DNA of 38,884 nt from Mesobacillus selenatarsenatis SF-1 (GCF_000813125.1 NZ_BASE01000117.1:1-38884); one strand, 5' to 3'; shown: positions 1-8,374, counted from the first letter of the stretch. The notes: generated by a model not told the origin, from the letters alone. Program-made: numbers and translations.

Positions 1-3
1 CCC

Positions 4-102
4 TGTTTATTGGACATTTCGAGGGCTCACTCTTCTTAAAATGTCTATTAAATCTTGTTTATTGGACATTTCGAGGGCTTCCTCTTTCCGAAATGTCTAT
101 AA
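4..102. repeat. 52-bp tandem hairpin repeat, two units
   Basis: Two direct units lie exactly 52 bp apart. The 24 bases at 4-27 recur at 56-79, and the segment at 39-48 recurs at 91-100. Each unit contains an inverted repeat: GACATTT (13-19) with AAATGTC (39-45) in unit 1, and the longer GACATTTCG (65-73) with CGAAATGTC (89-97) in unit 2. A third, inverted copy of TGTTTATTGG lies at 138-147. The array may continue beyond the left edge. No function can be assigned. Confidence 0.75.
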
Positions 103-140
103 TATTTCTTCTCTAGGACATATACATAGTACCTGTTCCA

Positions 141-172
141 ATAAACAAAGGGCTCCCCCGTGGGAAGCCCTT
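141..172 (-). terminator. Rho-independent terminator of yqjE
   Basis: On the minus strand the stem AAGGGCTTCCC pairs with GGGGAGCCCTT around a short loop (148-172), followed by TTTATTG. It lies directly after the yqjE stop codon and so ends the mce-mmdA-yqjE transcript. Confidence 0.75.
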
Positions 173-177
173 CAATC

Positions 178-1299
178 TTATTGTGCTGCTACTTCTTCAA
201 TCAATGCGATAACCATCTCGGCAAGCTTGTTGAGTTCTTCGATTGGCATTCTTTCGTTTGTTGTGTGGATTTCTTCATACCCTACAGCAAGGTTGACTGT
301 TGGGATGCCAAAGCCTGCAATGACATTTGCGTCGCTTCCGCCACCGCTGTGCAGTAATTCTGAGCTTCTGCCGATTTTTGCGGCTGCTTTTTTAGCAAGC
401 TCAACGACAAGGTCACCTTCACCGAATTTGAAGCCAGGGTACATTACCTGGACATCGACATCTGCCTTGCCACCCATTTCCTGTGCAGCTGATTCGAATG
501 CTGCTTTCATTTTCGCCACTTGCGCTTCCATCTTTTCAGGAATAAGAGAACGTGCTTCTGCAAGGATCTCTACATGGTCGCAGACGATATTTGTCTGTGT
601 ACCGCCCTGAAAACGACCGATATTCGCAGTAGTTTCCTCATCGATACGGCCAAGCGGCATTCTTGCGACAGCCTTGGCAGCAATCGTGATGGCAGAAACA
701 CCTTTTTCTGGAGCAACACCTGCGTGTGCAGTTTTACCATGGATGACAGCTGCAACTTTTGCTTGCGTTGGCGCTGCAACAATAATGTTTCCAACCTTGC
801 CGTCACTATCAAGCGCATATCCATATTTCGCTTTTACCAAAGAAGAATCTAATGCTTTTGCGCCAACGAGACCTGATTCCTCTCCAACAGTAATGATGAA
901 CTGGATCGTTCCGTGCGGGATCGATTGTTCCTTCAGGACGCGGATTGTCTCAAGCATGACAGCAAGACCAGTCTTATCATCAGCTCCAAGGATTGTCGTT
1001 CCATCCGTGACGACATAACCATCTTTAATGGATGGCTTGACGCCTCTTGCTGGAACAACAGTATCCATATGAGAAGTAAAGTAGATTGTATCTACACCTT
1101 CTTTTGTACCTTGCAAAGTACAGATCAGATTTCCTGCTCCGTGACCAGTTTGTGCCGTTGTATCGTCCTCGAAAACCTCTACTCCGAGGTCCTCGAATTT
1201 TTTCTTAAGGACGCGTGCGATTTCAGTTTCATACTTTGTTTCAGAGTCAATTTGGACAAGCTCTAAAAACTCATTCAATAAACGCTCGTTATTAATCAT
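178..1299 (-). CDS. yqjE: M20 family tripeptidase-like metallopeptidase (YqjE)
   Basis: A 373-residue zinc peptidase of the M20/PepT type, expected to act in the cytoplasm on di- or tripeptides. Visible metal-site motifs are SHMDT (H77, D79), GADD (D107), GEESG (E140 as probable general base, E141 as ligand), D164 in LDSDG, and the late histidine H345 in EIHTTNE. The stretch HSGGGSDAN just before that histidine is typical of the family's catalytic domain, and the middle (about 180-290) is the lid or dimerisation domain. The ATG has a GGAGGT ribosome binding site about 10 bases upstream. It is the last gene after mce and the carboxyltransferase gene (74-bp gap), the same order as yqjC-yqjD-yqjE in B. 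subtilis. The exact substrate is not shown by the sequence. Confidence 0.9.
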   Translation of the reverse strand: MINNERLLNEFLELVQIDSETKYETEIARVLKKKFEDLGVEVFEDDTTAQTGHGAGNLICTLQGTKEGVDTIYFTSHMDTVVPARGVKPSIKDGYVVTDGTTILGADDKTGLAVMLETIRVLKEQSIPHGTIQFIITVGEESGLVGAKALDSSLVKAKYGYALDSDGKVGNIIVAAPTQAKVAAVIHGKTAHAGVAPEKGVSAITIAAKAVARMPLGRIDEETTANIGRFQGGTQTNIVCDHVEILAEARSLIPEKMEAQVAKMKAAFESAAQEMGGKADVDVQVMYPGFKFGEGDLVVELAKKAAAKIGRSSELLHSGGGSDANVIAGFGIPTVNLAVGYEEIHTTNERMPIEELNKLAEMVIALIEEVAAQ

Positions 1300-1373
1300 C
1301 CTAGCCGACCTCCAATTATGTATATACTACTAGAGTATAACGCTAATTGAATCTCAACACCAAACACAAAATC

Positions 1374-2924
1374 CTATAGCGGGATGTTGCCGTGTTTTTT
1401 GCCCGGTCTGTCTTCCTTCTTTGTCCGGAGCATATCAAGCGACTGAATTAATTTGATTCGTGTTTCGCGCGGATCGATGACATCATCGACCATTCCCTGG
1501 CTTGCAGCGACATATGGATTCGCAAATTTCTCACGATATTCATCGATTTTCTGCTGCCTTGTCTGTTCAGGATTGTCACTGTTCTGGATTTCCTTCGCAA
1601 AAATAATATTGGCAGCTCCCTGCGGTCCCATTACAGCAATCTCAGCATTCGGCCATGCAAAAACAAGATCGGCACCGATGGACTTGCTGTTCAAGGCAAC
1701 ATAGGCTCCTCCGTATGCTTTTCGTAAAATAACGGTAAGCTTTGGTACAGTTGCTTCTGAATAAGCGTAAAGGATCTTCGCGCCGTGACGGATGATGCCG
1801 CCGTGCTCCTGTTTAATACCAGGGAAGAACCCAGTCACGTCTTCAAATGTAATAATCGGTATATTAAATGAATCACAGAATCTAATGAAGCGTGACGCTT
1901 TATCGGAAGAATCAATATCAAGTCCGCCTGCCATTACCTTTGGCTGGTTGCAGACAAGGCCAACGACCTCTCCTTTGATCCTTGCAAGACCGATGACAAT
2001 ATTTTTCGCGAAATCCTTTTGTATTTCAAGGAATGAATCGGCGTCGACCACTTGCTCAATTACCTTGCGCACATCATACGGACGGACCGCGTCAAATGGA
2101 ATGGTATCCGTCAGGTCTGGACGATAGTCATCCTTATCATCCGCTTCAAGGCGAGGAGGCTTTTCTTCATAGTTTTGAGGCAGATAGCTTAATAGCAGCC
2201 TTACCTGCTCCAGAGTTTCTTCTTCTGACTGGCCATGGAAATGAGCATTGCCGCTGATCGTATTATGTACAATTGCACCGCCTAGATCCTCTGCCGAAAT
2301 TTTCTCCCCGGTAACCGTTTCAATTACCTTTGGACCGGTAATGAACATCTGGCTCGTCTTCTCAACCATGAACACAAAATCGGTAATCGCCGGTGAATAA
2401 ACGGCACCGCCTGCGCATGGGCCCATGATTACGGAAATCTGCGGGATTACTCCGGAGTAAATTGAGTTGCGGTAAAAAATATGGCCGTAGCCGTCGAGTG
2501 AAACAACACCTTCCTGAATCCTTGCTCCGCCTGAATCGTTCAATCCGACAAATGGAGCGCCATTCTTGGCTGCCAGATCCATGACATTGGCGATTTTCTT
2601 TGCATGCATTTCACCTAAAGCCCCTCCGAACACGGTGAAATCCTGCGAAAACAAATAAATTGGCCTGCCATTGACCTTTCCGTAACCTGTTACAACTCCA
2701 TCTCCAGGTCCCTTCTGGTTTTCCAGCCCAAAATCCGTGCTGCGATGCTGGATGAAAGGATTCAATTCCACAAAGCTTCCAGGATCAACAAGCAACTCAA
2801 TTCTTTCACGAGCAGTCAGCTTTCCTTTTTCATGTTGCTTTTCAATCCGCTCATCACCACCGCCTAGTTCGATTTCCCTGCGGCGGTCATATAGTTCATT
2901 AATTTTTTCATAGATGTCTGGCAT
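1374..2924 (-). CDS. mmdA: Acyl-CoA carboxylase beta subunit / methylmalonyl-CoA carboxyltransferase (YqjD)
   Basis: A 516-residue carboxyltransferase with the crotonase-like double domain. It moves a carboxyl group between biotin and an acyl-CoA, most likely propionyl-CoA/methylmalonyl-CoA. The first oxyanion-hole segment is GPCAGGA at 168-174 and the second KAYGGAYVA at 402-410. The start chosen is the ATG at 2924, one base after the mce stop, with GGGGAGG inside the end of mce. The reading frame stays open for another 36 codons upstream, but those overlap mce and are not family sequence. Coupling to mce points to methylmalonyl-CoA chemistry. No biotin carboxylase or biotin carrier gene lies next to it, so partner subunits must be elsewhere in the genome. 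Confidence 0.9.
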   Translation of the reverse strand: MPDIYEKINELYDRRREIELGGGDERIEKQHEKGKLTARERIELLVDPGSFVELNPFIQHRSTDFGLENQKGPGDGVVTGYGKVNGRPIYLFSQDFTVFGGALGEMHAKKIANVMDLAAKNGAPFVGLNDSGGARIQEGVVSLDGYGHIFYRNSIYSGVIPQISVIMGPCAGGAVYSPAITDFVFMVEKTSQMFITGPKVIETVTGEKISAEDLGGAIVHNTISGNAHFHGQSEEETLEQVRLLLSYLPQNYEEKPPRLEADDKDDYRPDLTDTIPFDAVRPYDVRKVIEQVVDADSFLEIQKDFAKNIVIGLARIKGEVVGLVCNQPKVMAGGLDIDSSDKASRFIRFCDSFNIPIITFEDVTGFFPGIKQEHGGIIRHGAKILYAYSEATVPKLTVILRKAYGGAYVALNSKSIGADLVFAWPNAEIAVMGPQGAANIIFAKEIQNSDNPEQTRQQKIDEYREKFANPYVAASQGMVDDVIDPRETRIKLIQSLDMLRTKKEDRPGKKHGNIPL

Positions 2925-2925
2925 T

Positions 2926-3339
2926 CTATTCAGCCTCCCCGTTTTTCTCGCAAAGTTCGTATAAAACGCTTCCTGTCGATTTTGGATGCATGAATGCGAC
3001 AAGCGCTCCCCCTGCACCTTTCTTAGGAACATCCTGTATCATTTTGATGCCATTTTCCTTCATATCATTGATTCTTTCCTGGATTGACTCTACCCCAAGC
3101 GCAACATGATGGATCCCTTCGCCCTTCTTTTCGATGAATCGAGCGATAGCGCTTTCATCAGATAAAGGTTCCAGCAGCTCTAGCTTTGTTTCTCCGGCTT
3201 TAAGGAAGGCTACTTTGACCTTCTCGCTTTCCACTTCCTCTATACCAAGCAGTGGCAGTTTCAGCACATCTGTATAAAATGGGAGGGCATGCTCAATAGA
3301 TTTGACAGCAATGCCGATATGGTCGACCTTTTTAATCAT
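2926..3339 (-). CDS. mce: Methylmalonyl-CoA epimerase
   Basis: A 137-residue VOC-fold (glyoxalase/epimerase) protein that interconverts (2S)- and (2R)-methylmalonyl-CoA, the step between propionyl-CoA carboxylation and the mutase. The opening VDHIGIAV and the motif GEGIHHVALGV mark the two beta-alpha-beta modules. Likely metal ligands are H7, E54, H78 and E128. The ATG follows a GGAGGG site (TTTGGAGGGAATTAC). It is the first gene of the mce-mmdA-yqjE unit. Its partner mutase genes mutA and mutB are in the same window at 9.7-13.9 kb, which supports the epimerase call over a generic glyoxalase. Confidence 0.93.
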   Translation of the reverse strand: MIKKVDHIGIAVKSIEHALPFYTDVLKLPLLGIEEVESEKVKVAFLKAGETKLELLEPLSDESAIARFIEKKGEGIHHVALGVESIQERINDMKENGIKMIQDVPKKGAGGALVAFMHPKSTGSVLYELCEKNGEAE

Positions 3340-3451
3340 GTAATTCCCTCCAAATATTATTTAAATATATTTAACTGTTTTTATATTCGACAAAAATGTC
3401 ACAATTCCTTCTTATTTAATGTAGATTTAGGATTGATTTTCGAAATATGGA

Positions 3452-3482
3452 TTGACATAATAGCCAGTGTCAGTTTTATACT
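3452..3482 (+). promoter_or_regulatory. Candidate sigma-A promoter for prli42
   Basis: TTGACA (3452-3457) and TATACT (3477-3482) are separated by 19 bases, one or two more than ideal. It lies about 125 bases before the prli42 start. The hexamers are good and the spacing is poor, so this is tentative. Confidence 0.35.
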
Positions 3483-3606
3483 ACACTAACATATTAATCA
3501 TGAATTAATGGCAAAAATGTATCTCTTAAAAGGGTTGTTGAATTCATTAAGTGGTTGTAAAATAATAGTGATAGATAGCGTAAGCTTTGGAAGGGGGATT
3601 TCTATT

Positions 3607-3702
3607 ATGCGTAAGCCAAATATCAGGAAGGTCGTAGTATACATCATGCTTTTTACTATGCTTGCTTCAACCCTTCTTATGGGATTATCAACTTTCCTAT
3701 AA
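3607..3702 (+). CDS. prli42: Stressosome-associated membrane miniprotein Prli42
   Basis: A 31-residue protein beginning MRKPNIRKVVVYIMLF and ending LMGLSTFL. It has a short positively charged N-terminus followed by a single membrane span of about 20 residues. This is the pattern of the Prli42 family (DUF4044), which in Listeria anchors the stressosome to the membrane and transmits stress signals to sigma-B. The ATG at 3607 is preferred over the longer open frame (from 3508) because AAGGGGGA lies 8 bases upstream and the family begins just before the basic segment. It is one of three small genes in the window on the plus strand. A shared bidirectional terminator separates it from the convergent transpeptidase gene. 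Confidence 0.82.
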   Translation: MRKPNIRKVVVYIMLFTMLASTLLMGLSTFL

Positions 3703-3714
3703 TAACTATAAATA

Positions 3715-3750
3715 ATCAAAGGGCTGTCAATTAAATTGACAGCCCTTTTT
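3715..3750. terminator. Bidirectional terminator between prli42 and the L,D-transpeptidase gene
   Basis: AAAGGGCTGTCAA (3718-3730) pairs with TTGACAGCCCTTT around a 5-base loop. On the plus strand it is followed by a T-run and TATT; on the minus strand by TTTGATTATT. It serves both convergent genes. Confidence 0.85.
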
Positions 3751-4265
3751 TATTCCCTGATTGCTCCGTATTCTTTCCCTAGCTCTGTAAAGTCTTTAGA
3801 AGTAGAAGTAACCAGGATCTTTGTACCTAATGGTATGTAATCGTACAATGACTCTACCGCCTCATTTTGGAGGCGGACGCAGCCCTGGGATATTTTTTTG
3901 CCGATGCTTGAGGGATCATTCGTTCCATGGATTCCGTATGTTCGGCCATCCGTATCCTCTGCATCGAATCCAATCCACCTGCTGCCAAGAGGATTGTTGG
4001 GGTCACCGCCCGGTATATCCTTTTTACGGTAATATGGGTCAGGAGCTTTGACAGTGACGGTAAACAAACCTTCGGGTGTCAGCTCCTCTGATTTACCAGT
4101 TGCTGCACTGACCACCGTCTGGACTCTGTTTTCATTGATCAGTGCTACCTCATTCGTCTGTTTATTCACAATCACAAATGGATCTCCAGGCAGCGGGTTG
4201 GTTCCCAGCGGCCAAATAGGCGAAAAAATGAACGCTGCTAGAAGCATGGAAATAAACACTGGCAT
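3750..4265 (-). CDS. yqjB: YkuD-type L,D-transpeptidase
   Basis: A 171-residue protein with a hydrophobic N-terminal segment (about 1-20, signal peptide or anchor) followed by a YkuD catalytic domain. The catalytic signature is present: HGTND (H113) and SQGCVRL (C129, R131), the Cys-His-Arg set that forms 3-3 peptidoglycan crosslinks or attaches proteins to the wall. It should act outside the membrane. The start ATG has GGAGGG upstream. It lies 26 bp after yqjA and ends at the terminator shared with prli42. The symbol rests on gene order (yqjA-yqjB-yqjC) and is less certain than the enzyme class. There is no LysM domain, unlike YkuD itself. Confidence 0.87.
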   Translation of the reverse strand: MPVFISMLLAAFIFSPIWPLGTNPLPGDPFVIVNKQTNEVALINENRVQTVVSAATGKSEELTPEGLFTVTVKAPDPYYRKKDIPGGDPNNPLGSRWIGFDAEDTDGRTYGIHGTNDPSSIGKKISQGCVRLQNEAVESLYDYIPLGTKILVTSTSKDFTELGKEYGAIRE

Positions 4266-4291
4266 GTTAATCCCTCCGTGGTCTATTTCCG

Positions 4292-5281
4292 TTAGTTTGT
4301 CACGGCAGCTTCAGATTTATCCTCACCCGTCTTCAATCCTTTAAATGACCGTTTCAACAAAAGGAATTGTTCCATTTCATTAACAAAATGAAGCAGTGCG
4401 GCTCTCGCTTCGAACTCTTCTCTTGTTTTAGGAAGCTCCATATTCTCAAACTCCGTTTTCATCCTCATTAATTTTTCCAGGTAAATAAGTACTGTATTAC
4501 CAGGATGAATCCCTTTCGACAGCGACTCGATAAACTCAGCGACAATATTAGCCTGTTCCACATGCTTTGGAATAGAAGTGATGGAAGGAAGAACTCTTTC
4601 AATGATTTCAAATTGCTTTTCCCTGATTTTAAAATATTGATAATATAAATTTTCATCTCTTAAAAAATGATTTTCTACGTCCTGGATGGCAAGTGCCTTT
4701 GCCTTCTCAATCAGCCTCGCAGTTTCGGTCAGCTCCCGGCCATCCCAGCTTGAATCCTGATTTTTAAGGTATAGGGCGATTTCACTGAAAATCTTTTTAA
4801 AATGAGCTTCAATGCCTCTCTGGTACTCTTCCAGCTTGTTATCGACACTTGGCATATACAGATTCATGATCAATGCGACACCAATCCCAATCGTAATGAT
4901 TCCCAGCTCGTTCAATAATAGTTCTCCAGTTACTTTTTCTGCAGAGTAAATATGCATGATGATGACACTGCTTGTGACTACGCCTTCCTTTGCTTTAAAC
5001 ATAACCACGGTCGGGATGAAAAACAGCAATAACAACCCGATGACAAGCGGATGATAAGCAATTCCCTCAAAAAACACCGCTGAGAATGCCAGCGCAATGA
5101 TACAGGCCAGGAACCGATGCCATGAAGCCTGCAGTGAACGTTTCTTTGTCACCTGGATACAAAGAATCGTCAAGATACCCGCAGACACATAATTTTCAAA
5201 GCCAAAGTACTGGGCAATGATGATTGAAATCGCCGTCCCCAGCGCTGTTTTCAACGTCCGATAACCAATTCTGAATTTCAC
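4292..5281 (-). CDS. yqjA: Aromatic acid exporter (ArAE/DUF939) family membrane protein YqjA
   Basis: A 329-residue integral membrane protein. The N-terminal half (about 10-150) contains several hydrophobic helices; the C-terminal half (about 155-320) is charged and helical, as in the ArAE_1 plus C-terminal cytoplasmic domain arrangement of the FUSC superfamily. Relatives are proposed to export aromatic carboxylic acids, but the substrate of YqjA is not established. The ATG follows an AGGAG site. It is the first gene of a two-gene unit with the L,D-transpeptidase (26-bp gap). The terminator of the art operon lies just upstream, so this unit needs its own promoter in 5282-5350, where I see no clear match. 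Confidence 0.85.
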   Translation of the reverse strand: MKFRIGYRTLKTALGTAISIIIAQYFGFENYVSAGILTILCIQVTKKRSLQASWHRFLACIIALAFSAVFFEGIAYHPLVIGLLLLFFIPTVVMFKAKEGVVTSSVIIMHIYSAEKVTGELLLNELGIITIGIGVALIMNLYMPSVDNKLEEYQRGIEAHFKKIFSEIALYLKNQDSSWDGRELTETARLIEKAKALAIQDVENHFLRDENLYYQYFKIREKQFEIIERVLPSITSIPKHVEQANIVAEFIESLSKGIHPGNTVLIYLEKLMRMKTEFENMELPKTREEFEARAALLHFVNEMEQFLLLKRSFKGLKTGEDKSEAAVTN

Positions 5282-5349
5282 ATTATATTCTCCTATCAGT
5301 AAAACTTATACCGTTTAAATCCCGCCTAACTTAACGATCAACACTCGGG

Positions 5350-5388
5350 AAATAAAAAGATGATCATACCTATCTAGATATGATCATC
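5350..5388 (-). terminator. Terminator of the artP-artQ-artR operon
   Basis: A perfect 10-bp inverted repeat, GATGATCATA (5359-5368) with TATGATCATC (5379-5388), is followed on the minus strand by TTTTTATTT. It lies about 50 bases after the artR stop. Confidence 0.75.
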
Positions 5389-5436
5389 CACTAGTTTATC
5401 AGATACGTCAGGCTTTATAAAAGCAAGGCAGCTATT

Positions 5437-6159
5437 TTATAGCATTTTTTCGAGGAACTCTTTTGCCCTGCTGCTTTTTGGGCTGCTGAAGAATTCTGCT
5501 GGAGGAGCATCTTCAACAAGTACTCCTCCGTCAAGGAACAGCACGCGATCCGCAACTTCTCGGGCAAAACCCATTTCGTGGGTAACGATGGCCATCGTCA
5601 TGCCTGTATGTGCCAGCGACTTCATTACTTCAAGAACTTCTTTGACCATTTCAGGATCAAGGGCGGAGGTTGGCTCATCAAATAGCATCACTTCTGGGTC
5701 CATCGCAAGCGCTCTGGCAATTGCTACACGCTGTTTTTGGCCTCCTGAAAGCCTATTTGGGTATTCATTTGCTTTTTCGGAAAGACCAACCTTCTTTAGA
5801 AGTTCCATTCCATGCTTTTCAGCTTCTGTCTTAGACAATCCTTTTACCTTAATAGGAGCGTATGTGATGTTTTGCAATACGGTCATATGCGGAAAGAGAT
5901 GAAAGTGCTGAAACACCATACCGACATTTTCACGAACTTTCATGATGTTCGTTTTTTTGTCAGTAATATCATATTCACCTATTAAAACTTGCCCGCTTGT
6001 CGGCTGCTCCAGTAAATTCAGGCAGCGGAGGAATGTTGATTTCCCTGAACCTGATGGGCCGATGATGGCAACTACCTCACCACTTTCGATTGTCGTAGAT
6101 ATGCCTTTTAGCACCTCAAGCTTGCCAAAAGATTTGTGTAGGTTGTCTACTTTAATCAC
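5437..6159 (-). CDS. artR: Amino-acid (arginine-type) ABC transporter ATP-binding protein
   Basis: A 240-residue ABC ATPase of the polar amino-acid uptake family (GlnQ/HisP type). It has Walker [10 protein letters not shown] (34-42), signature LSGGQ (137-141), Walker B VMLFDE (157-162), a D-loop SALD and the switch histidine H194. It powers the importer formed with the upstream permease and lipoprotein. The start is GTG at 6159, overlapping the permease stop by 8 bp, with AAAGGAGA about 10 bases upstream. It corresponds by position to yqiZ/artR of B. subtilis, next to yqjA. Arginine specificity is inferred from that relationship. Confidence 0.92.
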   Translation of the reverse strand: MIKVDNLHKSFGKLEVLKGISTTIESGEVVAIIGPSGSGKSTFLRCLNLLEQPTSGQVLIGEYDITDKKTNIMKVRENVGMVFQHFHLFPHMTVLQNITYAPIKVKGLSKTEAEKHGMELLKKVGLSEKANEYPNRLSGGQKQRVAIARALAMDPEVMLFDEPTSALDPEMVKEVLEVMKSLAHTGMTMAIVTHEMGFAREVADRVLFLDGGVLVEDAPPAEFFSSPKSSRAKEFLEKML

Positions 6160-6811
6160 TTTGTCTCAATCTCCTTTCCACTACCTTGCCAATCATTGTC
6201 AAGGAGATGACCAATAGGTAATAAATAAGCCCAGCAAAAATCAGCGGTTCAAAAAACCTGTATTGATCCCCGCCGACAATATAGGACCTGCGCATAATAT
6301 CATCCACCGCAATGACGGTCACAATCGCCGATTCCTTTGTAAGTGTAATAAATTCATTCATCAATGCCGGCAGGATGTTTTTCATCGCCTGAGGCAGAAT
6401 GATGTCACGCATCATTCTCTCTCCAGGAACGCCCAGTGCCATTGCCGCTTCTTTTTGCCCTTTATCGACAGCTAAAATTCCTGCCCTGATGATTTCTGAA
6501 ATATAGGCTGCGGAGTTTAAAGAGAATGATGCTACAGCAGCTGTATACGAAGCAATCTCGAATCCAATAAGCTGCGGCAGCCCATAATAGATGATCATCA
6601 ATTGGAGAATTAACGGGGTTCCACGGAAAATCGATGTATAGGCATCCGCAAACCAATTAAGTGCTTTGGATTTACTGATTTTGAATATCGCCAGGACAAT
6701 CCCAAACGCAAAGCCAAGCAGCCCTGCTACAATTACTATTTTTAAAGTGACACCTATTCCCTTCAGTATATATGGCAATGAAGGAAGGATGGCGGTAAAA
6801 TCAAGATTCAT
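6152..6811 (-). CDS. artQ: Amino-acid (arginine-type) ABC transporter permease
   Basis: A 219-residue HisM/GlnP-family permease with about five membrane segments. The cytoplasmic coupling loop is recognisable: [22 protein letters not shown] (EAA motif, about residues 121-142), where it docks onto the ATPase. The ATG at 6811 lies 83 bp after the binding-protein gene, with a hairpin between them. The ribosome binding site is weak (GAGAGGG, rather far from the ATG). It is the middle gene of artP-artQ-artR. Confidence 0.92.
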   Translation of the reverse strand: MNLDFTAILPSLPYILKGIGVTLKIVIVAGLLGFAFGIVLAIFKISKSKALNWFADAYTSIFRGTPLILQLMIIYYGLPQLIGFEIASYTAAVASFSLNSAAYISEIIRAGILAVDKGQKEAAMALGVPGERMMRDIILPQAMKNILPALMNEFITLTKESAIVTVIAVDDIMRRSYIVGGDQYRFFEPLIFAGLIYYLLVISLTMIGKVVERRLRQSD

Positions 6812-6850
6812 AGTCTTAACAGCCCTCTCTATCTATTTCATGAAGGAGAA

Positions 6851-6884
6851 AGGCGCCCAGAAGACATAAGCATTCTGAACGCCT
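6851..6884 (-). promoter_or_regulatory. Intercistronic hairpin between artP and artQ
   Basis: AGGCG/CGCCT and CAGAA/TTCTG form two stacked stems around a 10-base loop with a 2-by-2 internal loop. On the minus strand it is followed by TTTCTCCTT, a poor U-run. It could act as a partial terminator or 3' stabiliser that favours expression of the binding protein over the membrane components. Confidence 0.5.
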
Positions 6885-6894
6885 GTTTTACACC

Positions 6895-7686
6895 TTACTT
6901 TTCTCCGCCAAACCACTTAACGATCAACTTATCAACTTCGCCATTTTCCATTTTTTCTTTGAGAACCTTGTTAAACTCTTCCGTCAACTTGCTTCCTTTT
7001 GGAAAGGCGATCGCTGAACCAGCTTCTTCTTCGTTTCCTTCTTCAATCGTAAAGCCAGCAAGATCAGCATTATTCTTGAAATATCCCTCTGCTACTGTAT
7101 CTTCGATAATTGCTGCATCAATACGTCCAGCTTTGATTTCCTGGACCAGTTCAGGAATTCTTGTACGTTTCTCAATCTTAATTTCCACTGTTTCTCCGAT
7201 TTTCTCTGCCTCTTCTTCCTGGATGGAAGAAAGCTGAACGCCAACTGTTTTACCTTCTAGGTCTTCAATTGATTTGATATTGCTGTCTTTTGCAAAAACA
7301 ATCATATGGTTAGCAGTATAGTACACATCAGTGAAGTCAACGTTCTCTTTACGCTCAGGAGTTGGAGTCATGCCTGCCATGACAAAGTCAACGCGCTCTG
7401 CCTGAAGTGCACCAATAAGTCCGTTAAAATCCATATCCTTGATTTCTACTTCATATCCTAATTCACTAGCAATAAGATTTGCTAAATCTACGTCAAAGCC
7501 AATGATTTCATCACTTGTAGCTGTTTCCACATATTCAAATGGCGGATAGTCAGCTGAAGTACCCATTTTAAGGACTTTCTTTTCATCCCCGCCGGCGCCT
7601 GAAGTTTTTTCAGTGCTTGTCCCGCATGCTGCGAGAACTCCCATTAATAAAATACTCATCAATAAAACTGAAATTGCCTTTTTCAT
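6895..7686 (-). CDS. artP: Amino-acid (arginine-type) ABC transporter substrate-binding lipoprotein
   Basis: A 263-residue periplasmic-binding-protein-type lipoprotein. The signal peptide MKKAISVLL... ends in a lipobox, VLAAC, with the lipidated cysteine at 21, so the mature protein is tethered to the outer face of the membrane. The family 3 solute-binding core follows, with FDVDLANLIA and VDFVMAGMTPTPER motifs. The ATG at 7686 is chosen over an in-frame start nine codons upstream because GGGGGA lies 8 bases before it and MKK begins a normal signal peptide. It is the first gene of the importer operon. The 200-bp upstream region is very AT-rich and contains a possible ARG box. Confidence 0.92.
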   Translation of the reverse strand: MKKAISVLLMSILLMGVLAACGTSTEKTSGAGGDEKKVLKMGTSADYPPFEYVETATSDEIIGFDVDLANLIASELGYEVEIKDMDFNGLIGALQAERVDFVMAGMTPTPERKENVDFTDVYYTANHMIVFAKDSNIKSIEDLEGKTVGVQLSSIQEEEAEKIGETVEIKIEKRTRIPELVQEIKAGRIDAAIIEDTVAEGYFKNNADLAGFTIEEGNEEEAGSAIAFPKGSKLTEEFNKVLKEKMENGEVDKLIVKWFGGEK

Positions 7687-7813
7687 TTGTTGTTTTCCCC
7701 CTATAATGTACATTCTGTAGTTTTATACAATTTTATTAATATATTAGCTATTAAACTTGTTATTCACTGCATAACAACTAATAATTATTAACTAAAATGT
7801 ATTTTAACACATA

Positions 7814-7827
7814 TTAATAAATATGCA
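7814..7827. promoter_or_regulatory. Possible ArgR/AhrC operator (ARG box) upstream of artP
   Basis: Read on the minus strand, TGCATATTTATTAA matches 8 of the 10 fixed positions of TGAAT-4W-ATTCA, the ArgR half-site pair. It lies about 130 bp before the artP start. The region is so AT-rich that a chance match is plausible. A perfect 12-bp palindrome (TAATAATTATTA) also lies nearby. Confidence 0.3.
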
Positions 7828-7865
7828 ATAATATTTTTAAATATAAATAAAATGTGTTTTATCCA

Positions 7866-7895
7866 TAATAAAAGAACCCCGGCGAACCGGGATTC
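7866..7895 (-). terminator. Terminator of brxB
   Basis: On the minus strand GAATCCCGG and CCGGGGTTC pair as a 9-bp stem (one G-U) closed by a TTCG loop, then TTTTATTA. It starts 9 bases after the brxB stop. Confidence 0.85.
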
Positions 7896-7903
7896 TTCAG
7901 TAC

Positions 7904-8341
7904 TTACATTTCTTCGCAATATTCTTCGAATGCATTTTGCAGTTTGTTTACGACTTGCATTGGATCGTGCCCTTCGATTTCATGGCGTTCGACCATTGTG
8001 CAAAGTTTACCGTCCTTCAGCAATGCGAAAGATGGGGATGATGGCGGATAGCCAGTGAAATAGCTTCGTGCTTTTTCTGTCGCTTCCTTATCCTGGCCGG
8101 CGAAAACCGTCACAAGATGATCTGGACGCTTATCATAGTGAACAGCATGTGCTGCTGCAGGACGGGCAATACCTCCGGCGCAACCGCAAACTGAGTTTAC
8201 CATCACAAGTGTTGTGCCTTTTTTAGCCAATGCTTGCTCTACTTCCTCGCTCGTTGTTAATTCTGTATATCCAGCTGCCCCGATTTCCTGGCGTGCCTGG
8301 CGGACTACATCATTCATAAAAAAATTGAAATCCATGCTCAT
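7904..8341 (-). CDS. brxB: Bacilliredoxin BrxB (YqiW)
   Basis: A 145-residue thioredoxin-fold protein of the BrxA/BrxB family. It removes bacillithiol from S-bacillithiolated proteins in the cytoplasm. The active site is the unusual Cys-Gly-Cys motif, SVCGCAGG (C52, C54), typical of bacilliredoxins. The ending EEYCEEM and the central YPPSSPSFA also match the family. The ATG at 8341 (MSMDFNFF) is chosen over an upstream in-frame start because GGAGAG lies about 8 bases before it and the total length is then normal. It is monocistronic: its own terminator follows, and a 270-bp gap lies before it. Confidence 0.93.
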   Translation of the reverse strand: MSMDFNFFMNDVVRQARQEIGAAGYTELTTSEEVEQALAKKGTTLVMVNSVCGCAGGIARPAAAHAVHYDKRPDHLVTVFAGQDKEATEKARSYFTGYPPSSPSFALLKDGKLCTMVERHEIEGHDPMQVVNKLQNAFEEYCEEM

Positions 8342-8368
8342 TGATACATCTCTCCTCTGCTGTATAGT
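8341..8368 (+). promoter_or_regulatory. Candidate plus-strand sigma-A promoter
   Basis: TTGATA (8341-8346) and TATAGT (8363-8368) are 16 bases apart. It points away from brxB, and its -35 overlaps the brxB start codon. The only thing downstream on this strand before meaB is the orphan terminator at 8490-8523. Confidence 0.35.
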
Positions 8369-8374
8369 AACTAG

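Noticed and set aside
41..610. A 189-residue plus-strand protein opposite yqjE
   Set aside because: It is the reverse strand of a well-supported peptidase gene, has no ribosome binding site and overlaps the hairpin repeat and terminator.
3508..3606. A 64-residue version of the prli42 product
   Set aside because: The first 33 codons lack a ribosome binding site and family similarity, while the internal ATG has a strong site.
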